From assembly GCA_004298675.1 (NCBI GenBank), contig SCRI01000001.1, positions 1 through 64,000 on the forward strand: 64,000 nt of DNA, given 5' to 3'. The stretch is from a bacterium. GTDB taxonomy: Bacteria > Vulcanimicrobiota > Vulcanimicrobiia > Vulcanimicrobiales > SCRA01. A program made the translations under genes and the position numbers. Positions 39,988 to 49,584 of the stretch are shown here, in pieces; within the stretch, counting starts at the first letter, position 1; each line of letters begins with the position of its first letter. The notes beneath the pieces are model-generated. The model saw only the letters and a list, made by a program, of their open reading frames with translations. It ran no database searches and was not told the DNA's origin.

Positions 39988-41805
39988 ATGCATCGCCCAT
40001 CCTATGCGTGGGTGTTGTTCGGTCTTGCCGCGCTCTCGCTAGCCGCCTGCGGCGGCGGTGGAGCAGGCTCCTCCGCCGGCACCCTTCCCCCCGCCATTGG
40101 GCAACCCAGCATCCGTGTACCCATGAGCACGCTGACGCCGGCCAGCACCCTAACCGCCCCAGCCTACGCGAGCGCCGTGCTTGCTGCCGGTCCCATCGCC
40201 TACTACCAGCTTGGCGACAGCGGGGCCACTGCCTACGATAGTTCCGGCAACAACCTCAACGGTAACGTCGGCTCGAGCGTTACCGAGCTGGCCACCGGAC
40301 TTCTCAGCGGCGGCGATAGCGCGATGCGCTTTCCCGGCACGCGCAGCGCGAGCGGTGTCGTCTCCGTTCCGGCCAACTCGAAGTTCGTGGTCGGCTCGAA
40401 GCTGACCATGGAGTTGCTGCTGCGCTTTACGGCGACTCCCGCGACGTACAGCGTGCCGTTGAGCTACGGTTCCGACTCCAGCTACGCACCGTATGACCTC
40501 TACTTCAAGAACGGGCGCATCGTGGCGCAGTTCAATTTGTCCTCCGGTGTGCTTACGGTGATGTCGTCCAGCGCCCTTCAGCCGAACGTTACGTATTACG
40601 TCGCCGCGACGTACAACGGTTCGACCGCAAGCCTCTACGTCAACGGTGCCGCCGTGGCTTCGAAGAATAAGAGCGGCACGCTCACTGGCTATAGCAACCA
40701 CTATGGCTTGAGCATCGGAGACGACGCCGGTTATAGCGACCCGGGCTTCGCTGGTACCGTAGACGACGTCGCGATTTACGCGATGGCGCTGTCGGCAACG
40801 ACGATTCAGTCTCACTACGCGGCGGCGACTACGGCGACGGCCGCATCGAGCCCAACTCCTGCCGCCGCGCCGACGCCGACTGCCGCGCCGGTGGCTTCCA
40901 CGTCGAGCACGAACGTCGCGACGTATGACGGCTGCCCCGTCTTCACGGCGGGCGACTGGTACAATGCTCCGGTCACGAGCGCGTCCGTGGATCCGAATTC
41001 GGCAGCTTACATCAACGGGAACTACTCGGCCGGCAATACGGGCGGAGCCGAAACGTATTTCCCGTCGTACGAGTATGTCAACGTCGCCGGGAGTGCGACG
41101 CAACTGCTCACGGTTCAACAGCAGGTGTCGTACCACACGTTTTCCGCACCGTATCCTTGGGCGCCGACGTTCAAGATCGAGGGTGCAGGTGACCATCACT
41201 CCATCGTGATCGATCCTACCCCGCACAACGGCTTCCCGGCCTGCCATCTCTATGAGGCCTACTCGACCACGTATAGCGCAACCACGAATACGCTCTCGGC
41301 CTTCAGCGGCTTCAATTGGGACCTGACCAAGCCGTGGGTCTCGCCGGCGAAGGACCAGCCCTCCGCGATGGCATCCGGCCTCTCGCTTTTTGCCGGAGCG
41401 ATCAAGTGGGAGGACATCCAAACCGGGGCCATCAACCACGCGCTCAACATCGCGCTCCCGGCCGGCACGGCGTGCTACCTATGCTTCGTGCAGCCGGCCA
41501 GCGATGCCGAGGGTTACGCCTTCAAGGGCAGCAGCTCGTACGAGATCCCTTACGGCGCGCATCTACGGCTGAAAGCTTCATTCGACGTCTCCCACTTCTC
41601 GGCGCAGGGACAGGCCGTGTTGAAGGCTCTCCAGACGTACGGTGCCTTCGTGGCCGATACCGGCAGCGCCATGGAGCTCTGGAACCTCACGCCGCTGGAC
41701 GGCAACAATACGCACTACGATGCCGCGGGCATCAACGCGGCGCTCGGGGCGTTGCGCATCACCGATTTCGACGTGCTCACGCTCCCCCCGATTCAGCACT
41801 TTTGA
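39988..41805 (+). CDS. Secreted lipoprotein with LamG domain and a C-terminal domain shared with 58668
   Basis: A 605-residue product. The signal sequence ends in a lipobox (LSLAAC|GGGG), so it is lipid-anchored. Residues about 60-270 form a LamG/concanavalin-like domain (VLAAGPIAYYQLGDSGATAY, then GFAGTVDDVAIYAMALSATT), normally a glycan or protein binder. A Pro/Ala/Thr linker (about 285-305) leads to a domain of about 295 residues starting NVATYDGCPVFTAGDWYN that recurs in the lipoprotein at 58668-59732. That domain's end (HLRLKASFDVSHFSAQGQAV, then LKALQTYGAFVADTG) is one I associate with uncharacterised secreted proteins. AAGGAG precedes the ATG. A role in binding or modifying the polysaccharide made next door is inferred. 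Confidence 0.85.
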   Translation: MHRPSYAWVLFGLAALSLAACGGGGAGSSAGTLPPAIGQPSIRVPMSTLTPASTLTAPAYASAVLAAGPIAYYQLGDSGATAYDSSGNNLNGNVGSSVTELATGLLSGGDSAMRFPGTRSASGVVSVPANSKFVVGSKLTMELLLRFTATPATYSVPLSYGSDSSYAPYDLYFKNGRIVAQFNLSSGVLTVMSSSALQPNVTYYVAATYNGSTASLYVNGAAVASKNKSGTLTGYSNHYGLSIGDDAGYSDPGFAGTVDDVAIYAMALSATTIQSHYAAATTATAASSPTPAAAPTPTAAPVASTSSTNVATYDGCPVFTAGDWYNAPVTSASVDPNSAAYINGNYSAGNTGGAETYFPSYEYVNVAGSATQLLTVQQQVSYHTFSAPYPWAPTFKIEGAGDHHSIVIDPTPHNGFPACHLYEAYSTTYSATTNTLSAFSGFNWDLTKPWVSPAKDQPSAMASGLSLFAGAIKWEDIQTGAINHALNIALPAGTACYLCFVQPASDAEGYAFKGSSSYEIPYGAHLRLKASFDVSHFSAQGQAVLKALQTYGAFVADTGSAMELWNLTPLDGNNTHYDAAGINAALGALRITDFDVLTLPPIQHF

Positions 41806-42754
41806 GGCGCCGGCCCTCTCCATTGCCGGCGTGCCGGGCGGAGCGGCGGCGTGCGTAGTCCAGCAGCGGGCCGATGGTGAATGACTCGCTCAAGGCATCG
41901 CAGGCCGTCGCGACGAGCGCGCTCTTGCGACGGAGGGGCGTCTCCATAGCGGGAAAGAACGCCAACTCCGGTACGTCCTCGCGGCTTAGGAAGTCCAACG
42001 GATGCAGCAAGATCGACGGCTCGGTGTTCGTCATCCGGCACAAGGCCAAAGCGAGGCTGAAGTAGCGGCGTGCCAAGTTCGTGGAGATCGCGCCCAAATA
42101 CAGCACGTAACTGACGTGTATCGGGATGCGCAGTATCGGCATGGTCGTGACCGGAATTTCGTTGATCACGCCTGCGTGCGTCTGCACGCGATGGAAGCGG
42201 TTGGGAGCGAAACCGTCGTTGAAGTTGCCGAACAGTCCCGCACGCTCCCGCAAGGCTGCTTGGCCGAGTCTGGCGGTCTTGAAGTAGTAGGCGCGCGCAA
42301 GCGGCCCGATGAACGTGGGCAGGATGGAGGCATCGTAGGCGTAGCCACGGTGAGCCAAGACGCGTTGGATGGCACCCGCCCGTGCAAATCCAGGCGCACG
42401 AAAGCCAAGCGGGTGCCACCCTGTTACGTCTTCGATGGCGGCCTCGGCGCGGGCGATCTCCTCGTCGATGCTCTTTTCGTCGCGTACGTTCAGCCAAGGC
42501 TCGTGGTGAAAGGAGTGGTTGCCGATCTCATGGCCGGCGGCGGCGATGGACTCGATGGCGCTGGAATTCTTCTCTAGCGCGGCATCTTGTCCGACCACGA
42601 AGATCGTGATCCGCAGGCGCCGCTCGGCGAGAAAGGCCAAGACTCGCGGGACGACCACGTTCAGGTAGGAAGGAAACGACTCCCAACCGCGATCGCCGTG
42701 CGTCTTCATGTAGGCCCACTGGTTGTCGAGATCCAGTGAAAGGGTTGCGTTCAC
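41777..42754 (-). CDS. Polysaccharide deacetylase (NodB-like)
   Basis: A 325-residue product from a GTG at 42752-42754 that overlaps the upstream oxidoreductase stop. LSLDLDNQWAYMKTHGDRGW is the first conserved motif with the catalytic Asp region. AAGHEIGNHSFHHEPW is the HxxxH metal motif (MT2), and WHPLGFRAPGFARAGAIQ is MT3. It should remove N-acetyl groups from a polysaccharide or a lipid-linked intermediate. There is no signal peptide, so it may act in the cytoplasm on a lipid-linked sugar. Its end overlaps the end of the convergent lipoprotein gene by 29 bases. Confidence 0.87.
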   Translation of the reverse strand: MNATLSLDLDNQWAYMKTHGDRGWESFPSYLNVVVPRVLAFLAERRLRITIFVVGQDAALEKNSSAIESIAAAGHEIGNHSFHHEPWLNVRDEKSIDEEIARAEAAIEDVTGWHPLGFRAPGFARAGAIQRVLAHRGYAYDASILPTFIGPLARAYYFKTARLGQAALRERAGLFGNFNDGFAPNRFHRVQTHAGVINEIPVTTMPILRIPIHVSYVLYLGAISTNLARRYFSLALALCRMTNTEPSILLHPLDFLSREDVPELAFFPAMETPLRRKSALVATACDALSESFTIGPLLDYARRRSARHAGNGEGRRLKSAESGGA

Positions 42755-43791
42755 GAAACTTCGGCGCGTACCATGGCACGCAGCGGAATGACGTCTTCCA
42801 TCGCGCTGCGGATCGATTCCCAACGGGTGCGGTCGAGTGCGGCGTAGGCGGCGCTGATCACCTCCACTGAAGCTAGCGCGTCCAGCGGAGTGATGAGCAG
42901 GTCGCCGGTTCCAACGATGGCGTCGCAGAAGTTCTCGATTTGGTTGCGGAATGCGGCAACTTTGTCGTAACCGCTCCCGAAGACGCACCACTCCGCGGAA
43001 TTGGAGCGATGGTAGCGCGATTCTTTCCAGCCGACCAGGATGGCGCCGCCGCTCCCATAGATGTGGAGAAACGTACCGAGCTCCTTGTCGATGCTCCAAG
43101 ATAGGTCCGTGGTTCCGATGACGCCGCTGGCACTGCGGACGTAGAGCCGGACGGTGTCCTCTACCGGGAGCCCCTGAATGCGCTTGGCCTCGAAAATCTG
43201 CACGTCAGTGAGGGCGCCTAGGAAGTAGCGCAGCAGGTCGACGGAGTGGGTGCCGTTGTCGATCAGGACGCCGCCGCCGCTCATCTTCGAGTCGCTGTTC
43301 CAGCGCCGCGACATGTCCACGCGTGAGGTGAAGGCATTCTCAATGAGGACGATGTCTCCGATTTCACCGCTCAGGGCTATCTCGCGAGCCCGCTGAACGT
43401 CGCGTACGTAGCGAAACTTCGAAGCCATCGTGAAGATCGAGCCGCTGGAGCGAGCGGCCGCGAGGATACGTTTGGCGCTGGGCACGCTGATCGTCAGCGG
43501 CTTCTCGCAGAGTACCGCGACGCCGCGATTGAGGAAGTAGACCGCCAGAGACTCGTGCGTGCACGGCGGCGTACAGATGACGACGGCATCGAGCCGTTCC
43601 GCCGTGGCCATCTCCTCGAACGACGCATACGCCGTGGCGCCGATGCGCTGGGCGAAGGACGCCGCGGCGGCGGTATCGACGTCGCAGGCGGCCACGAGCC
43701 GGGCTCGTTCCAAGCCGCCGAAAGCGGCCTCGTACGATCTGGCGATGCCGCCGGTTCCGACGATCGCGAAACGAAGCGGATAGACCATCAT
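42751..43791 (-). CDS. Gfo/Idh/MocA-family sugar oxidoreductase
   Basis: A 346-residue product. The Rossmann domain starts LRFAIVGTGGIARSYEAAFG (GxGxxA), and VAVLCEKPLTISVPSAKRIL carries the EKP motif. GGGVLIDNGTHSVDLLRYFL carries the family DxGxHxxD-type segment with the catalytic histidine. It should oxidise or reduce a sugar nucleotide or lipid-linked sugar with NAD(P). It lies between the GT2 and deacetylase genes with 4-base overlaps on both sides, so the three are translationally coupled and probably decorate the same sugar. Confidence 0.89.
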   Translation of the reverse strand: MMVYPLRFAIVGTGGIARSYEAAFGGLERARLVAACDVDTAAAASFAQRIGATAYASFEEMATAERLDAVVICTPPCTHESLAVYFLNRGVAVLCEKPLTISVPSAKRILAAARSSGSIFTMASKFRYVRDVQRAREIALSGEIGDIVLIENAFTSRVDMSRRWNSDSKMSGGGVLIDNGTHSVDLLRYFLGALTDVQIFEAKRIQGLPVEDTVRLYVRSASGVIGTTDLSWSIDKELGTFLHIYGSGGAILVGWKESRYHRSNSAEWCVFGSGYDKVAAFRNQIENFCDAIVGTGDLLITPLDALASVEVISAAYAALDRTRWESIRSAMEDVIPLRAMVRAEVS

Positions 43792-44762
43792 GATACTCGC
43801 CTCTGAAACCAGAGCCTGCCCGCGAAAGCCGTGATCTGTCCCGCGAGTACGGCTACGCTGGCATATTGGATGACGACGACCGCGAGGGTGACGCCGGCAA
43901 AGGCCGCGGGGGGGACGCGTAGGAAGAGCAGGACGATAACCGTCAACGGCAGCAGCCCGGGCACCAGGCCCGGGATGCCCAGCCACAGTGCCGGCCGGTA
44001 CGCGAGTCCAGCTTGCAGGATCCGCAACGTCTGTGCCGTTACACGTCGCGGGTAAAGCCGCGCGCCTGCTTGTGCGCGCTGCCTGCTCCACTCTAGACGC
44101 GCGGGGACCTCGACGACCTTGGCACCACAGCGCAACGCCGCGAAGAGCATCTCGGGATTCGCCTCCATGCCATCCGAGGTTGGCCCGAGCGCCGGTAGTA
44201 CGGCGGCGCGATACGCGCGCACCATGCAGGTCAGCGTGCGCAGCCGGGCATTGACGGCCAGGGAGAGAAAGCGATTGGCCTCGCGGCTGAGCAGCCTCCG
44301 TATCCACGGCACGTTGACCACGCTACCCCCGGGCATGTACACGGAGGCTAAAGCGATGTCGGCGCGCTCGTCCACTAACGTCTCGACCAGGCGAATAGCC
44401 TCCGCCGGCGCATAGCTGAGATCCGCGTCGAGCGTCACGACGTAGCGGCCGCGTGCTCGAGCGAAGCCCGTACGTAAGGCGGCCCCTAGACCACGATTGC
44501 CGTCGTGACGCAGCAGCGTGATGGCAGCATGCCGGCGCGCCGTCTCTTCTGCGGCGTCGTAGGTACCGTCGGTGCTGCCGTCGTCGACGACGATCAGCTC
44601 GAAACGGTAGCGTCCGCGGTAGGCCTCGGTGCAGCGCAGGATCGACTCGAGGTTGGACGCCAGGGTCGCACCCTCGTTGTAGGCCGGGATCACGAGCGAA
44701 ACCAATACCGAGCAGGCCGGCTCTTCATCGGAGGCCGCGGACATGCTGGGACTCGCAATCAT
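43788..44762 (-). CDS. GT2-family glycosyltransferase with two C-terminal membrane helices
   Basis: A 324-residue product. SLVIPAYNEGATLASNLESI and ELIVVDDGSTDGTYDAAEET are the GT-A nucleotide-binding motifs. YVVTLDADLSYAPAEAIRLV carries the metal-binding DxD. The last 75 residues hold two hydrophobic segments (ALWLGIPGLVPGLLPLTVIV; FAGVTLAVVVIQYASVAVLA), a layout like DPM1/GtrB polyprenyl-phosphate sugar transferases. It may make a polyprenyl-phosphate sugar for transfer outside the membrane. It overlaps the Wzz/BY-kinase gene by 4 bases. Confidence 0.9.
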   Translation of the reverse strand: MIASPSMSAASDEEPACSVLVSLVIPAYNEGATLASNLESILRCTEAYRGRYRFELIVVDDGSTDGTYDAAEETARRHAAITLLRHDGNRGLGAALRTGFARARGRYVVTLDADLSYAPAEAIRLVETLVDERADIALASVYMPGGSVVNVPWIRRLLSREANRFLSLAVNARLRTLTCMVRAYRAAVLPALGPTSDGMEANPEMLFAALRCGAKVVEVPARLEWSRQRAQAGARLYPRRVTAQTLRILQAGLAYRPALWLGIPGLVPGLLPLTVIVLLFLRVPPAAFAGVTLAVVVIQYASVAVLAGQITAFAGRLWFQRRVS

Positions 44763-46957
44763 GCTGCGCCTTCGGGAAGCGCGCCGGCGGGTGGTGGCGA
44801 GAAGTAATCGCTGTAGTCTGAGTGCGCGGTCCGGGCACGGTTGAGGATCACCCCCACGACGTTGTGGATACCCAACGCGCTCAGCCGTTCGACGGCGTAA
44901 CGTGCGGCGCGCTCGTCCGTGCCGTTGGCGGAGATGACCAGCGCCGTCGCGTCGACCTTTGAGCCTACGATGAGCGCATCGGTGACGGGCACCAGTGCCG
45001 TGCAGTCGACGATGATCGTATTGTAGCCCTCGCGCGCCGACTCCAACAGCTCGTCGAAGCGTGAGGAGCGCAGGAGCGAGAACGGGGTCTCCGCCAGCGA
45101 TCCGCTCGTGAGCGCATCCAAGCCGTTGGAGATGTGATGTATGGAATCGGCCAGCGTCCGCGTGCCGCGCAGGACGTCGGCTAGCCCCACGTCGTTGCTC
45201 TCCCCGATCCGTCGATGCAGGGTGGGGCAGCGCATATCCGCGTCGATCAACAGTACCTTGGGTTGAACGTTGGCGAGCACGCTCGCGAGATGGAAGGCGA
45301 TGGTGGACTTACCGTCGCCCTTCGACGGACTGGTGACCGCCAACGTGCGGATGCTGCTCTCGCCTCCCAAACGTAGTGCCGTGCAGAGATGGAGCAGCGC
45401 TTCGAGCGTCATGGAGCGGATCCACGGCAACTCACGCTGCCGGCGCGGCTCCAGCTCCGGTATCTGCGTAAGGACCGAGAGACCCAGGATGCGCTCGATG
45501 TCAGTCTCGTCACGCAGCCGCCGCTCGAGCGCCTCCGCAAGCACGACCAGCGTTGAAGCGATGATCAGGCCAAGCAGTGCCGCCACCGCGACGTTGATCA
45601 GCAGGTTCGGGGTGAGCATCGCGCCCTCAGGCGTAGCCGCTTGCACGACCGTGACGTTGCTCACCGCCGTCGTTTGTGCCACGAGTGCATCGTTGTACTT
45701 CTGTTCCAGTGCGGCGACCACGTCGGCGGCCATCTTGGCCTGCTGTTGCAGATTGGCGATGGCGTTGGATTGCGCCGGAAGGCCTGCGATGACCGGCACC
45801 AGCGCCGCCAGCTGCCGCGCCACTTCGCGCAACTGCGCGTCGTCGCCCGCAATACGGGCCTGGTAGCCCGCGGCCTGCCCTTGCAGCGTCTGCACGATCG
45901 GATTGGGCGCCACCGTGACACCACTCTGCACGGATGCCGGCAACGCCGCGATCTGTCTCTCGAGTGCTTGACGCTGTTCTGTAAGGGCAATCACCTCTGG
46001 ATGCTTATCGGTATAGCGCCTCCGTGCCGCGGCCAACTGGACGTTGACGTCCGCCAGCTCCGAGCGCAACTGCGTCAAGGCCGGGTTGACCTGTGCCGTC
46101 GTGCTATTATCGACGCTGGCGGGTAACGTCGCGATCTGCGACTGGACGCTGCCGAGTAGTGCGCGCGCTTCGCGCTGGTCCAGCTTGATCGTGTCGGCTT
46201 TCGTCTGCAAGTCCGTTCTGTGCGTTAGCAGGCTTTGGGTCTGCGCGGTGACGTCGATGATCGAGTGCTTAGCCTGGTAAGCCGCGAGCGCCGTGGCGGT
46301 GTCGGCCTTGCGCCGCTCGGCGGCGGGCATCTCAGCCTTGAGGAAGTTCAAGGCGGTGGTTGCCTGTGACTGCACGAATTCGCGCTGACGCGCGACGAAC
46401 ACGGTTGCGAAATCGTTGGCGATCTTCGCCGCCGCGTCGGCTGTGCGCCAGCTCGCGGAGAGCTCTAGGATCGACGTGTTCACGATCGGCTTGACGTGGA
46501 TGCGCGTCAGCAGCCGGTCCGGCGTGATGTTCAGACCCAAATCGCCGGCGACACGGCCCGCGACGTCCGCCTGTTGGAGGAGTGCCGCGTACGTCTCCGT
46601 CGACTGCGCGCTCGTCGCGACCGCCAAGGCGTTGAGGATCGGCAGCATCGTGCCGTTGTCTTGGTTTGCGTTCGTGTTGCTGCCCGAGGCCTCGTTGCCG
46701 CCTACGAAGAGCCTGACGGTGGCCGTGTAGGTTTTGGGCACCAGCAGCGTCGCCACCGTGGCCAGCGCCACGAATCCAAGGAATACGAGGAAGAAAAGGC
46801 GGCGGTGCCGCGCGATTGCGGCGAAGAGCTCACCAACGTAGGCCGCTTCTTGGAAACCGTGCTCGCGCTCCTTGTGCCCGGATGGCGGAGTACCAGCAGG
46901 GAGCGCGCGCGCGCTCCGGCCGGTTCCGGAGATGCGTGACGTGTCGTTCTTCATCAT
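44759..46957 (-). CDS. Wzz-type chain-length regulator fused to BY-kinase
   Basis: A 732-residue product. The Wzz domain has a first helix near 55-75 (RRLFFLVFLGFVALATVATL), a large coiled-coil periplasmic part (AAARRRYTDKHPEVIALTEQ) and a second helix near 470-490. The cytoplasmic tyrosine kinase domain has Walker A SPSKGDGKST, Walker A' VLLIDADMRCPTLHRR and IVDCTALVPVTDALIVGSKV. The tail has only two closely spaced tyrosines (SDYSDYF), fewer than the usual cluster. It controls polymer length and export. It is co-directional with wza, whose stop overlaps its start. Confidence 0.92.
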   Translation of the reverse strand: MMKNDTSRISGTGRSARALPAGTPPSGHKEREHGFQEAAYVGELFAAIARHRRLFFLVFLGFVALATVATLLVPKTYTATVRLFVGGNEASGSNTNANQDNGTMLPILNALAVATSAQSTETYAALLQQADVAGRVAGDLGLNITPDRLLTRIHVKPIVNTSILELSASWRTADAAAKIANDFATVFVARQREFVQSQATTALNFLKAEMPAAERRKADTATALAAYQAKHSIIDVTAQTQSLLTHRTDLQTKADTIKLDQREARALLGSVQSQIATLPASVDNSTTAQVNPALTQLRSELADVNVQLAAARRRYTDKHPEVIALTEQRQALERQIAALPASVQSGVTVAPNPIVQTLQGQAAGYQARIAGDDAQLREVARQLAALVPVIAGLPAQSNAIANLQQQAKMAADVVAALEQKYNDALVAQTTAVSNVTVVQAATPEGAMLTPNLLINVAVAALLGLIIASTLVVLAEALERRLRDETDIERILGLSVLTQIPELEPRRQRELPWIRSMTLEALLHLCTALRLGGESSIRTLAVTSPSKGDGKSTIAFHLASVLANVQPKVLLIDADMRCPTLHRRIGESNDVGLADVLRGTRTLADSIHHISNGLDALTSGSLAETPFSLLRSSRFDELLESAREGYNTIIVDCTALVPVTDALIVGSKVDATALVISANGTDERAARYAVERLSALGIHNVVGVILNRARTAHSDYSDYFSPPPAGALPEGAA

Positions 46958-47874
46958 TAGAGCGCAATCCGCGAGAAGAGCAGGAAGAGCGTTTGCAGGG
47001 CCGATGTGCGATCGGTCTTCTTGGCCTGTGGGACGTACACGACATCGCCCTTGTGGAGAACCGGATCCGCGGTTAGGTCGCCGTGCCTCAACTCGCGATA
47101 GAGATCGTAGCTGATCGTCGACGTGCTACCGTTCGGCAGTACGCGCGTGACGTGCACGTTCGAGAGGTCGGCATACGAGTTCGTACTGTTGCCGGCCTTG
47201 GCGAGCGCCATCGAGAGACGATCGCCGTCGTTGACCTGGACGTCTCCGGGGTGGTCCACCGCTCCGAGGACCTGGACCACGAGGGGCAGCGGCCCCTTCA
47301 CGTAGACGACGGCATCCGAGGAGAGCAGCATGTTCAGCGAGACATCACCGGAGACCAAGAGCTTGTCAAGTGAAACGTCAACCGGCGCCCCGCCGTCTAG
47401 ACTCACGCGCGCGGTCGGGTAGGTGCCATTGGTTTCGCCGAGGCCGCCGGCTGCGGCGATCGCGTCGGTGAGGCGGCTAGTGCCGGGAAGCGAGTACTTG
47501 CCGGGCGTCTTCACGTCGCCGAGGACCAGCACGTTATCCGCGCCGACTGCAACCACCGCAACGGTCACCGCGGGATCGCGCAGGTAGGTGTGCAGGCCCG
47601 ATTGCAGCGTGGCCGTCACCTCGGCTACCGTCTTTCCGCCGACCCCAACCTTGCCAACCAATGGGTAGGCGACTGTGCCATCCGGCGCCACCGTCACGGT
47701 TTGGGTGAGCGCCTGTTCTCCGAGAACGGAGATGGCAAGCTGATCACCGGGATGCACGCGGTAATTCGGCGCCGGTGCGGGTTGTGTTTCCGTAGCGGCG
47801 GCAACTGCGGCGTTGGTCAGCGAAAGCGCTAGCAGCGCAAGAGTCGCCATTGCTCGTTTCGCTCTTGTAACCAC
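46957..47874 (-). CDS. Wza-type polysaccharide export protein
   Basis: About 305 residues from the GTG at 47872-47874, or 297 from the ATG at 47848-47850. A signal peptide (MATLALLALSLTNAAVAAAT) is followed by the poly-export domain (YRVHPGDQLAISVLGEQALT, then DGTVAYPLVGKVGVGGKTVA). SLBB repeats follow (VLVLGDVKTPGKYSLPGTSR; LVVQVLGAVDHPGDVQVNDG). There is no lipobox cysteine, unlike E. coli Wza, and the C-terminal amphipathic helix that crosses the outer membrane is short (LQTLFLLFSRIAL). It should form the periplasmic and outer-membrane export channel. Confidence 0.9.
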   Translation of the reverse strand: MVTRAKRAMATLALLALSLTNAAVAAATETQPAPAPNYRVHPGDQLAISVLGEQALTQTVTVAPDGTVAYPLVGKVGVGGKTVAEVTATLQSGLHTYLRDPAVTVAVVAVGADNVLVLGDVKTPGKYSLPGTSRLTDAIAAAGGLGETNGTYPTARVSLDGGAPVDVSLDKLLVSGDVSLNMLLSSDAVVYVKGPLPLVVQVLGAVDHPGDVQVNDGDRLSMALAKAGNSTNSYADLSNVHVTRVLPNGSTSTISYDLYRELRHGDLTADPVLHKGDVVYVPQAKKTDRTSALQTLFLLFSRIAL

Positions 47875-47880
47875 GTGCTG

Positions 47881-47908
47881 ATTATATGACGACGCGCTTG
47901 ACGGACAA
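47881..47908 (-). promoter_or_regulatory. Promoter for the leftward wza-wzz block
   Basis: On the minus strand TTGTCC (47903-47908), a 16-base spacer and a consensus TATAAT (47881-47886). The predicted start falls about 7 bases further on, at or next to the GTG at 47874, which would make a leaderless transcript. Confidence 0.6.
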
Positions 47909-48069
47909 CAAGGGAGCAATGGCCGCGTGCGGGGCCTTATCGTCCTGTAGGACTCGGCACGAGCGGAGCACGCATGTTGCAACGCACCCTCAAATCGGAT
48001 TAGGACTGCGGGGAAATAGTTCCCTCGCATGGGCCTAACGGCACTCACGCCGACAGTTTTCGCAGCCGA

Positions 48070-48075
48070 TATAAT
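48070..48075 (+). promoter_or_regulatory. -10 element for the rightward glycosyltransferase block
   Basis: TATAAT at 48070-48075, 63 bases before the WcaJ-type ATG. No good -35 hexamer sits at the right distance, so activation by a regulator would be expected. A small hairpin (GGGAA-atag-TTCCC, 48011-48024) lies upstream. The remaining sequence between the two divergent blocks shows nothing I recognise. Confidence 0.4.
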
Positions 48076-48138
48076 CGCCGCAGAAGCGCCCGCGGCGTTG
48101 CCGGATTGGGAGTCGTACGGGTGGCTACTCGAACCGCG

Positions 48139-49578
48139 ATGCAGACATTGCAGAATACCATCGGCCTCGCACCCCCGGCGTCCCACGCCAAGCATGCGCC
48201 ACCCTCGTACTCGGGGACGTGGGTCGCCGTCCTCGTCGTCGCCGATCTCACCATGTTCCTCCTCTCCTCGCTGACCGCGACGGAGATCGGTCACCGCTAC
48301 TGGTACGGTGAGCGCTCGCTTCAGCGGGTCTTGATCGGCGACGGAGTCTTCATCGTACTCTGGCTGATCGTTTTCGAGCGTCTTGGTCTGTATCAGCGCA
48401 GCTACGCGCTCTCGGTCAAGGACGAGCTCTACTACACCATCACGGCCTTGGCGCTGGGCGTGCTCCCGCAACTGACTCTCTTCACGATCATCCCTGCGAT
48501 CTCGACGTCGCGCCTCGTGCTATTGCTTGCGCTGGCGTTCTCGATCGTCACGGTGGGAACGACACGAGCGGCGCTGCACGGACTGCGTTCAGCCAGCATG
48601 CTCAGGCGCCGGCGACGAGTGGCGATCGTGGGGCGCAGGGATCGTGCCGCACGCGCGGCGGCGCGCCTCGGCCTTGCTGCCAATGCAGAGTCCCTCATTA
48701 TCGAGGTGCCCGATCTCGACCGCTCGGTTGACGATATCCATGTCATCCGGGACGGAGACGTCGAGCGAGTGGGCTGGTTCGAGATGGCGCGGCGCTGGGG
48801 CTGTGACACGCTCATCATGACCGAGGTCGTTCCGCCGGCGGTCATGCCCTACTTGCTCGAGGCGGCGGCACGGGAGCATATCTTGTTCGCGATCGCGCCC
48901 CCGCGGTTGGAGTCTCGTGCCTACTCGCTCGCTCTGCAGAAGGACGGGCAGCAGGTCCTTATCGTGCCCTCGCAGTTGCGTGCGTGCACGCCGCGAGCGC
49001 GCCTCATGAAGAGGCTGCTCGACGTGGGAGTGGCGAGCCTGGCCGTCGTGCTAACCGCACCGATCATGCTGGCCGCCACCGTGGCCGTGTGGCTGGAGAG
49101 CGGTGCCCCCGTGATCTTCCGCCAAGAGCGGGTAGGGCTGCACGGTCAGGTCTTCGGGATTCTGAAGTTTCGCTCGATGCGTGTCGACGCGGAGCGCGGA
49201 ACCGGGGCCGTGTGGGCTCGTGCTGGCGACGACCGTAGAACCAGCGTCGGAGCGTTCCTGCGCCGGACCAGCATCGACGAGTTGCCACAATTGTTCAATG
49301 TCCTGCGCGGGGAGATGTCGCTGGTGGGACCGCGACCGGAGCGCCCGGTCTTCGTGGACGAATTCTGCCGGACATTACCGCGCTACGACGAGCGGCATCT
49401 GGTACCGCCGGGCATTACCGGCTGGGCGCAGATCCACATGCGCCGGCTGCTCGATCCAACGGATGCCGTAGAGAAGTTGAGTTTCGACCTATACTACATC
49501 GAACAGTGGAGCCTCTTCCTCGACGTCTCGGTACTGCTGCAGACGGCGATCGAAGTGCTCTTCCACCGTGCCGGCTAG
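48139..49578 (+). CDS. WcaJ-type initiating sugar-phosphate transferase
   Basis: A 479-residue product. Membrane helices occupy about 25-150 and a Rossmann-like CoA-binding domain follows (RRRRVAIVGRRDRAARAAAR). A membrane re-entrant helix lies near 295-320. The catalytic sugar-transferase domain has ESGAPVIFRQERVGLHGQVF, GILKFRSMRVDAERGTG, RTSIDELPQLFNVLRGEMSL and VGPRPERP, then PPGITGWAQI. It loads the first sugar-1-phosphate onto undecaprenyl phosphate. ATG 48139 is chosen; TTG 48106 and GTG 48121 are in frame upstream. Confidence 0.92.
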   Translation: MQTLQNTIGLAPPASHAKHAPPSYSGTWVAVLVVADLTMFLLSSLTATEIGHRYWYGERSLQRVLIGDGVFIVLWLIVFERLGLYQRSYALSVKDELYYTITALALGVLPQLTLFTIIPAISTSRLVLLLALAFSIVTVGTTRAALHGLRSASMLRRRRRVAIVGRRDRAARAAARLGLAANAESLIIEVPDLDRSVDDIHVIRDGDVERVGWFEMARRWGCDTLIMTEVVPPAVMPYLLEAAAREHILFAIAPPRLESRAYSLALQKDGQQVLIVPSQLRACTPRARLMKRLLDVGVASLAVVLTAPIMLAATVAVWLESGAPVIFRQERVGLHGQVFGILKFRSMRVDAERGTGAVWARAGDDRRTSVGAFLRRTSIDELPQLFNVLRGEMSLVGPRPERPVFVDEFCRTLPRYDERHLVPPGITGWAQIHMRRLLDPTDAVEKLSFDLYYIEQWSLFLDVSVLLQTAIEVLFHRAG

Positions 49579-49584
49579 GGACCG

